Position numbers and translations under genes: made by a program. DNA of 32,462 nucleotides from Oscillospiraceae bacterium. GTDB lineage: Bacteria; Bacillota; Clostridia; Oscillospirales; Ruminococcaceae. The notes below the pieces were generated by a model that saw nothing but the letters and a program-made list of their open reading frames with translations, ran no database searches and was not told where the DNA came from. Of the stretch, positions 27,083 through 32,462 are shown piece by piece (position 1 is the stretch's first letter; each line of letters begins with the position of its first letter). The DNA lies in NCBI GenBank assembly GCA_022769365.1, contig JALEJO010000053.1:1-32462 (forward strand). The letters run 5' to 3'.

Positions 27083-28321
27083 ATGATGATATATATTCCT
27101 ATGTTTTTATGTTTTTTCAAATGGCTTATTTTTGCAATGGCAATAGGTGCAATAGTAGGCGGAATAGGAACATTATTTCATTATTCAATATTATATGCAA
27201 CAAAATTCAGGACAAGCCATACTTTTGTTATATGGCTGCTGCCACTTGGCGGTCTTATGGTAACGGGTTTTTATTATCTTATGGGAATACCTAAAGATAC
27301 AGGCACAAATAAAATTTTGAGTGCAGTTCGTGAAAGTACAAGACTTAACCCGAGAAGACTTGTCTGTGTGTTTGTAAGTTCGGTTATAACCCACTTTTTT
27401 GGCGGTTCAAGCGGACGTGAAGGGGCAGCACTTCAGATAGGCGGAAGTGTTGGTTCTTTTCTTGGAAGAAAAATGCACCTTGACAGTGATGACCATAGAA
27501 TTATGGTTATGTGTGGTATGAGTGCAGGTTTTGCGGCACTTTTCGGAACGCCTGTTGCGGCGGCGGTTTTTGCAATTGAAGTTATAAGTGTTGGAATACT
27601 TCATTATTCGGCAATAGTTCCTTGTATGATTTCGGCTGTTATGGGTTACTCAGTCGCTTCATATTTCGGAGTTACGTATATGCAGTTTAATGCTGAATTT
27701 CCGAGCCTTACACTTGGTGTTTTATGGAAACTGGTTGTATTTTCAGCTTTATGCGGAATACTCAGCTGGATTTGCTGTTTTATTTTCAAAGGAACAGCAG
27801 ATACCTTGCAGAAAATTTTTAAAAATCAGTTTTTAAGAATTGCGGTTGGCGGTGCAATAGTTGCAGTTTTGACTTTTTTAGTTGGAAATTACGATTATAA
27901 CGGCATAGGAACGGATATAATATACAGGTCTTTTGCAACAAAAGCAATGTGGTATGTGTTTATATTGAAACTTATTTTTACTGCTATAACGCTTGGAAGC
28001 GGTTTCAAGGGCGGTGAAATTGTTCCTGTATTTTTTATCGGTGCAGCTTACGGCAGTTTCTTTTCGGGAATATTCGGAACAGAAACATCATTTTTTGCGG
28101 CAGTTGGAATGGTTGCAGTTTTTTGCGGTGTTACAAACTGTCCGCTGACATCTATGCTTATAGGTGTTGAATCTTTTGGATCAAAGGGACTTGTTTTCTT
28201 TGGTATATCCTGTGCAGTATCTTATATGCTGTCGGGATACAGGGGTCTTTATAGTGAGCAGAGAATAGCTTATTCAAAGCTCAAAACAAAATTTATAAAT
28301 AAAAAAGTAGGAAGCGAATAA
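27083..28321 (+). CDS. ClC-family channel/antiporter, CLC-F-like sequence pattern (start uncertain)
   Basis: THFFGGSSGREGAALQIGGSVGSFLG, GSGFKGGEIVPVFFIGAAYG, CAVSYMLSGYRGLYSEQRI. Track start 26936 overlaps aguB by about 100 nt out of frame, so a start near 27023-27083 is more likely; no strong SD. Confidence 0.88.
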   Translation: MMIYIPMFLCFFKWLIFAMAIGAIVGGIGTLFHYSILYATKFRTSHTFVIWLLPLGGLMVTGFYYLMGIPKDTGTNKILSAVRESTRLNPRRLVCVFVSSVITHFFGGSSGREGAALQIGGSVGSFLGRKMHLDSDDHRIMVMCGMSAGFAALFGTPVAAAVFAIEVISVGILHYSAIVPCMISAVMGYSVASYFGVTYMQFNAEFPSLTLGVLWKLVVFSALCGILSWICCFIFKGTADTLQKIFKNQFLRIAVGGAIVAVLTFLVGNYDYNGIGTDIIYRSFATKAMWYVFILKLIFTAITLGSGFKGGEIVPVFFIGAAYGSFFSGIFGTETSFFAAVGMVAVFCGVTNCPLTSMLIGVESFGSKGLVFFGISCAVSYMLSGYRGLYSEQRIAYSKLKTKFINKKVGSE

Positions 28322-28338
28322 AAGCTTAAAGGTGATTT

Positions 28339-29361
28339 ATGAAACTAATTACATTTGCAGTTCCGTGTTACAATTCGGAATCTTATATGAAAAAATGCAT
28401 TAATTCTCTTTTGAAAGCGGGGAATAAAGCAGAAATAATAATCGTTGATGACGGTTCAACAGATAAAACAGCTGAAATAGCAGATAACTATGCTGTTGAA
28501 TATCCAAAAACAATAAGAGTTGTTCATCAGGAAAACGGTGGTCACGGCGAAGCAGTTAACACAGGACTTAAAAATGCTGAGGGAAAATATTTTAAAGTAG
28601 TTGATTCAGATGACTGGCTTGATGAAGAAGCTTTGCAAACTGTTATTGAAAAACTTGAAGAATTTGAAGAAAAAAACATAAACCTTGATATGTTTATTGC
28701 AAATTATGTTTATGAAAAGGTAAGCGAGGGAACATCAAGAAGAATGACTTATAAAAGTATTCTGCCGGTTGATGAGTTCTTTTCCTGGGAAGATATAGGC
28801 AAGTTCAGTCCTCCTAATTACATTCTTATGCATTCTGTTATTTATAAAACGGAGGTATTAAGAACATCAAAACTTCAGTTGCCGAAACATACTTTCTATG
28901 TTGATAACATATTTGTTTATCAGCCGTTGCCTTATGTTAAAACAATGTATTATATGGACATTGATTTATACAGATACTATATAGGCAGGGCAGACCAATC
29001 TGTTAATGAACAGAATATGATAAAAAGAATTGACCAGCAGATACTTGTTACAAAAACGATGATACAGCTTTATGACCTTGATAAAATACTTGAACATAAT
29101 GAAAAACTTGGAAAATATATGCTGCATTATCTTTCGATGATGATGGCAATATGCTTTATTTTCCTTACCATTGATGAAAAAGAAGAGAGCCTTGAAAAAA
29201 TCAAGGAACTTAAAAGTTTTCTCAGGGAGAAAATGCCGACTCTTTACAACAGGATAATACATCGTTCAATTGCGTTTTTCTCGAATATCCCTACACATTA
29301 TGGAAGAAAAGCAGTTGTTGGAGTTTATCACGTGTTGAGAAAGATATATAAATTTAACTGA
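28339..29361 (+). CDS. Family 2 glycosyltransferase
   Basis: ITFAVPCYNSESYMKKCINSLL, IIIVDDGSTDKTAEIADNYA, YFKVVDSDDWLDEEAL (GT-A DxD). Confidence 0.92.
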   Translation: MKLITFAVPCYNSESYMKKCINSLLKAGNKAEIIIVDDGSTDKTAEIADNYAVEYPKTIRVVHQENGGHGEAVNTGLKNAEGKYFKVVDSDDWLDEEALQTVIEKLEEFEEKNINLDMFIANYVYEKVSEGTSRRMTYKSILPVDEFFSWEDIGKFSPPNYILMHSVIYKTEVLRTSKLQLPKHTFYVDNIFVYQPLPYVKTMYYMDIDLYRYYIGRADQSVNEQNMIKRIDQQILVTKTMIQLYDLDKILEHNEKLGKYMLHYLSMMMAICFIFLTIDEKEESLEKIKELKSFLREKMPTLYNRIIHRSIAFFSNIPTHYGRKAVVGVYHVLRKIYKFN

Positions 29362-29379
29362 TTTAAGGAGAAAAGAATT

Positions 29380-29415
29380 ATGAATGCAAAAATAAAAAAA
29401 GAGGACAGAGTATGA
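29380..29415 (+). CDS. Putative 11-residue leader minicistron coupled to the downstream lipoprotein
   Basis: AAGGAG (29365-29370), 9 nt, ATG AAT GCA AAA ATA AAA AAA GAG GAC AGA GTA TGA (MNAKIKKEDRV*). Its TGA overlaps the lipoprotein ATG (ATGA, 29412-29415). Confidence 0.35.
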   Translation: MNAKIKKEDRV

Positions 29416-30593
29416 ACAAGAGTATCGCTAAAAGAGGTATGATATTTGTTTCTGCATTGCTTGCAGTTTCGTTAACAGGATGCAGTTTAAATCCGTTCAG
29501 TGTTTCAGTAAAAAAAGAAAATAAAACAGACACAACGGAACTTTCAGAAGCATCAGAAACAGAAATGACAACTGAAACAACAGAAGAAGTAACAGAAACA
29601 TCTGCCGCTGAACCTCTTGAATATTCAAATTCAGATTATCATTATTCGATAGAACTTCCGTCAGGCTGGAAAAAGTATGACAATGCTGAACAGGCAGGTT
29701 ATCTTGTTATGGGCGGTAATTACGATTTCTTTATGAATGAAAACAGAGACAGCATTATGGTAAGTAAAAAAGACGGAACTTACGATGATTCGGTTTTTAT
29801 TCAAAGTTTTTCACAGAGTGTAGATACTGTTGTTGGTTCTAAATATACACTTGTTTCTTCACAGGAATGCAAGGCAGGAAATCTTGCGGCATATCAGGTA
29901 GTAACAAAATGTAATTCGGGCAATATGGAGGGTATAACACAGGTACTTTGGGCGGTTAATGACCCATCTGATAACTATGTTTACACGGTTTACTATTATT
30001 ACTATGATAATGATGAAGTGACAGAAGATTTAACAGGCACTTTGATGGACAGTATAACATTTGGAACAAATTCAGCAAGTGCGGCTGAAACACCGGCAGA
30101 AACAACAGCTGAAGCATCACTGGAAACTTTTTCATCAAGCGGCTTTTATAACGAATCAAACACAAAACGTATAGGAAATGATACTGTTGGATATATTGAT
30201 GTTCCGTCTGAATTTGTTGAATTCAAGGAAATAGGCGGTCTTACAGGTGTTGTTGATGGTGTTCAGTATTCCGACCCTACTGGAATAGCTGTATTTACTC
30301 TTTCAGCTTATAAAAATTCTGATCTGACAGCCGAACAGGCGGCAAAGAATGCATACCTTAATTGTCAGGCTGAAAGCGGAAGCGAAGTAACGGGTGCAGA
30401 AGTTGATATTGCAGGATACAAAGCAAAGCAAGTTTATACATATTACGAAAATAAGGGAAAATTTTTGGTTATATGGGCTTTTGAAACATCTGACCATGAT
30501 GATTATACGCATTATCTTTCAATAGAATTTCCTGATAACTACAGAAATATATGGGAGTTAAACGAAACTTTCGGTTTTAACAGCGAAAGGTAG
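29412..30593 (+). CDS. Secreted lipoprotein with two apparent PsbP/DUF1795-like beta domains
   Basis: Signal peptide with lipobox VSLTGC, Thr/Glu-rich linker, YHYSIELPSGWKKY... domain, second Thr/Ala/Glu linker, IGYIDVPSEFVEFKEI-type domain. Confidence 0.8.
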   Translation: MNKSIAKRGMIFVSALLAVSLTGCSLNPFSVSVKKENKTDTTELSEASETEMTTETTEEVTETSAAEPLEYSNSDYHYSIELPSGWKKYDNAEQAGYLVMGGNYDFFMNENRDSIMVSKKDGTYDDSVFIQSFSQSVDTVVGSKYTLVSSQECKAGNLAAYQVVTKCNSGNMEGITQVLWAVNDPSDNYVYTVYYYYYDNDEVTEDLTGTLMDSITFGTNSASAAETPAETTAEASLETFSSSGFYNESNTKRIGNDTVGYIDVPSEFVEFKEIGGLTGVVDGVQYSDPTGIAVFTLSAYKNSDLTAEQAAKNAYLNCQAESGSEVTGAEVDIAGYKAKQVYTYYENKGKFLVIWAFETSDHDDYTHYLSIEFPDNYRNIWELNETFGFNSER

Positions 30594-30634
30594 ATATAGA
30601 AAAATAAGGGGATAAAGAAAGTGAGGTCTGAGGC

Positions 30635-32170
30635 ATGAAAAAAATAATTAAACAGATATTCAGTCAAAAGGCACTTTTTATTCTTATGATGCTTGTGCAG
30701 GTTCTTTTTCTTGCAGGAAGTGTATGGTTTTTAAGCAAGCATTATGCATTTGTTTATGCATTTATAATTGTTATAGATGTGTTGCTTTATCTTTATATTT
30801 CAAACAGCAATGAAAGGCTTGCATATAAATCAATGTGGCTTGCCATAATAATGCTTGTGCCGCTTTTTGGAGGTCTTGCCTATTTATTTTTAAGAAATCA
30901 GGTAGGCAGGAGAATGTTTTCTAAAAATCAGATTCAAAAAGTTCAGGAGATAAAAGAACATATTCCTGTTAACAGAAAATGTTTGTTTGACCTTGAAAAA
31001 AATGATAAGGAACTTGCTAATTTAAGCAAATATTTATATCATTATGCAGGTTTTCCTGTTTATCACAATACGGAAGTTACATATCTTCCGGTAGGTGAAA
31101 CATGGTTTGAAAAGATGAAAGAAGAACTTTCAAAAGCAAAGCACTATATTTTTCTTGAATATTTTATAATTACAGAAGGTGTTCTCTGGGACAGCATACT
31201 TGAAATATTAAAGCAGAAAGCACTTCATGGTGTTGATGTAAGAATATTCTATGATGGAATAGGTACGGGTTTTGTAACATCAAAAAAACATTTCAAAGAA
31301 CTTGAAAAATATGGCATAAAAACAAGGGTATTCAATTCTTTCAGACCTTTTCTTTCAACAGTTCAGAATAACCGTGACCATAGAAAAATAACTGTTATAG
31401 ACGGCGTTTGTGCATTTAATGGCGGTACAAATCTTGCTGATGAATATATAAATGAAAAAAAGAGATTCGGACACTGGAAAGATACGGCTGTTATGGTAAA
31501 AGGAGATGCAGCAATAAGCTATGCTGCAATGTTTTTACAGTTATGGGAAACAACATCTATATCAGCTAAAACTTTTGAGTATATTGTTCCGAAAGATGAT
31601 GTTCGACCAAAAATAAAAAATGATGCGTTTGTTCAGCCCTATTCAGACAGTCCTCTTGATTCGGAAGATATTGGAAAATTTGTATATCTTGACCTTATAA
31701 ATATGGCAAAGGAAAAAATATGCATAACAACACCATATCTTATACCTGATGATGACCTTCTGACAGCACTTGAACTTGCGGCTAAAAAAGGTATTGATGT
31801 TTCCATTATAACCCCACATCACCCTGATAAATGGTATGTGTATCAGATAGCTTGGAATTATTACGAAAAATTAATAAATTACGGCGTTAAGATATATGAA
31901 TATCTACCCGGATTTATCCATGCAAAAAGTTTTTTGATTGACGACGAAAAAGCAGTTGTAGGGACAATAAATCTTGATTACAGAAGTCTTTTTCTTCATT
32001 TTGAGTGCGGAACATTTTTCTATAACAGCAAAGCAGTTGAACAATTGAAAAATGATTGTGATGAAACACTAAAAAAATGTGTTATGATAAAAAAAGAGGA
32101 TTGCCAGAAACGTCCTTTTATAAAAAGACTTATCGGAAATATTTTAAGTATTTTTGCACCGCTTCTGTAG
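30635..32170 (+). CDS. cls: Cardiolipin synthase (phospholipase D superfamily)
   Basis: Two N-terminal TM segments, HRKITVIDGVCAFNGGTNLADEYI and HAKSFLIDDEKAVVGTINLDYRS (HKD motifs). Confidence 0.95.
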   Translation: MKKIIKQIFSQKALFILMMLVQVLFLAGSVWFLSKHYAFVYAFIIVIDVLLYLYISNSNERLAYKSMWLAIIMLVPLFGGLAYLFLRNQVGRRMFSKNQIQKVQEIKEHIPVNRKCLFDLEKNDKELANLSKYLYHYAGFPVYHNTEVTYLPVGETWFEKMKEELSKAKHYIFLEYFIITEGVLWDSILEILKQKALHGVDVRIFYDGIGTGFVTSKKHFKELEKYGIKTRVFNSFRPFLSTVQNNRDHRKITVIDGVCAFNGGTNLADEYINEKKRFGHWKDTAVMVKGDAAISYAAMFLQLWETTSISAKTFEYIVPKDDVRPKIKNDAFVQPYSDSPLDSEDIGKFVYLDLINMAKEKICITTPYLIPDDDLLTALELAAKKGIDVSIITPHHPDKWYVYQIAWNYYEKLINYGVKIYEYLPGFIHAKSFLIDDEKAVVGTINLDYRSLFLHFECGTFFYNSKAVEQLKNDCDETLKKCVMIKKEDCQKRPFIKRLIGNILSIFAPLL

Positions 32171-32207
32171 TGATTAAAAATTAGGAATTAGGAGTGAGGA
32201 ATTACGG

Positions 32208-32224
32208 TGTCAGCTTCGCTGACA
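32208..32224. repeat. Short perfect hairpin TGTCAGC-TTC-GCTGACA at left side of repeat block
   Basis: 7-bp perfect inverted repeat directly after AATTAGGAATTAGGAGTGAGGAATTA. Confidence 0.7.
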
Positions 32225-32232
32225 GATTTTAA

Positions 32233-32279
32233 ACCTCTCCGTCAAGGCTTCGCCTTGCCACCTCTCCTTAAAAGGAGAG
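32233..32279 (+). repeat. Palindromic repeat unit A (two-hairpin, MITE/REP-like)
   Basis: ACCTCTCCGTCAAGGCTTCGCCTTGCCACCTCTCCTTAAAAGGAGAG; contains CAAGGC-TTC-GCCTTG and CTCTCCTT-AA-AAGGAGAG. Confidence 0.75.
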
Positions 32280-32323
32280 ACTTTAAATGGGGATTTTTCA
32301 CCAGATTTGCAATGGTTAATAAA

Positions 32324-32372
32324 GGCTCCACTGAAAGGGGAGCTGGCAAGCCGCAAGGCTTGACTGAGGGGT
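32324..32372 (-). repeat. Palindromic repeat unit B, diverged inverted copy of unit A
   Basis: Reverse complement ACCCCTCAGTCAAGCCTTGCGGCTTGCCAGCTCCCCTTTCAGTGGAGCC aligns along its length with unit A; contains CAAGCC-GCAA-GGCTTG and GCTCC...GGAGC. Confidence 0.75.
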
Positions 32373-32462
32373 AGAAACGCAGAAAGAAAAATCGCCCCTG
32401 GCAGGGGCTTTAACCAAAAAGATTACCCTTGTGTTTTTGTGACGTGGGGTGACTTGGCTGTG

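Noticed and set aside
30621-30638. GTG-started 5-codon ORF (GTG AGG TCT GAG GCA TGA) overlapping the cls start
   Set aside because: The GTGAGG stretch is better explained as the cls Shine-Dalgarno region; too short to support.
1-32462. CRISPR array, prophage, toxin-antitoxin or restriction-modification system
   Set aside because: No regularly spaced repeats, cas, phage, TA or RM-like proteins found in either strand's ORFs.

Overview
The window is mostly a densely packed, low-GC Firmicutes/Clostridia-type housekeeping segment, probably Oscillospiraceae/Ruminococcus-like. Taxonomy is inferred from gene content, gene order and codon bias only. Left to right it contains: the tail of an NrdD-like CDS; a rubrerythrin with N-terminal rubredoxin; crcB/fluC; a minus-strand ffs(SRP RNA)-dnaX-ybaB-recR block; ddl-murI-DUF1934-argS; a CdaR/PucR-type regulator followed by ftsE-ftsX, a coiled-coil M23 peptidase and an S41 protease; ogt-uvrB-uvrA-EamA-MYG1; PHP phosphatase - Lrp regulator - aminotransferase - ispE - aguA - aguB - ClC - GT2 - lipoprotein - cardiolipin synthase; and a terminal non-coding block of palindromic repeats that runs off the window edge. 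I see no CRISPR array, transposase, phage genes, tRNA or rRNA, and no clear defence system or unmistakably new multigene system. The observations most worth following up are small or architectural: a 19-nt perfect palindrome of PerR/Fur-like 7-1-7 geometry upstream of the rubrerythrin; a paired inverted MITE/REP-like palindromic element at the right edge; a CLC-F-like ClC without the GSGIP motif in the same window as FluC; an FtsEX/EnvC-like M23 module with an acidic FtsE tail and Cys-rich M23 loop, placed behind a CdaR-like regulator; a minicistron coupled to a lipoprotein; and MYG1/EamA genes translationally linked to uvrBA.
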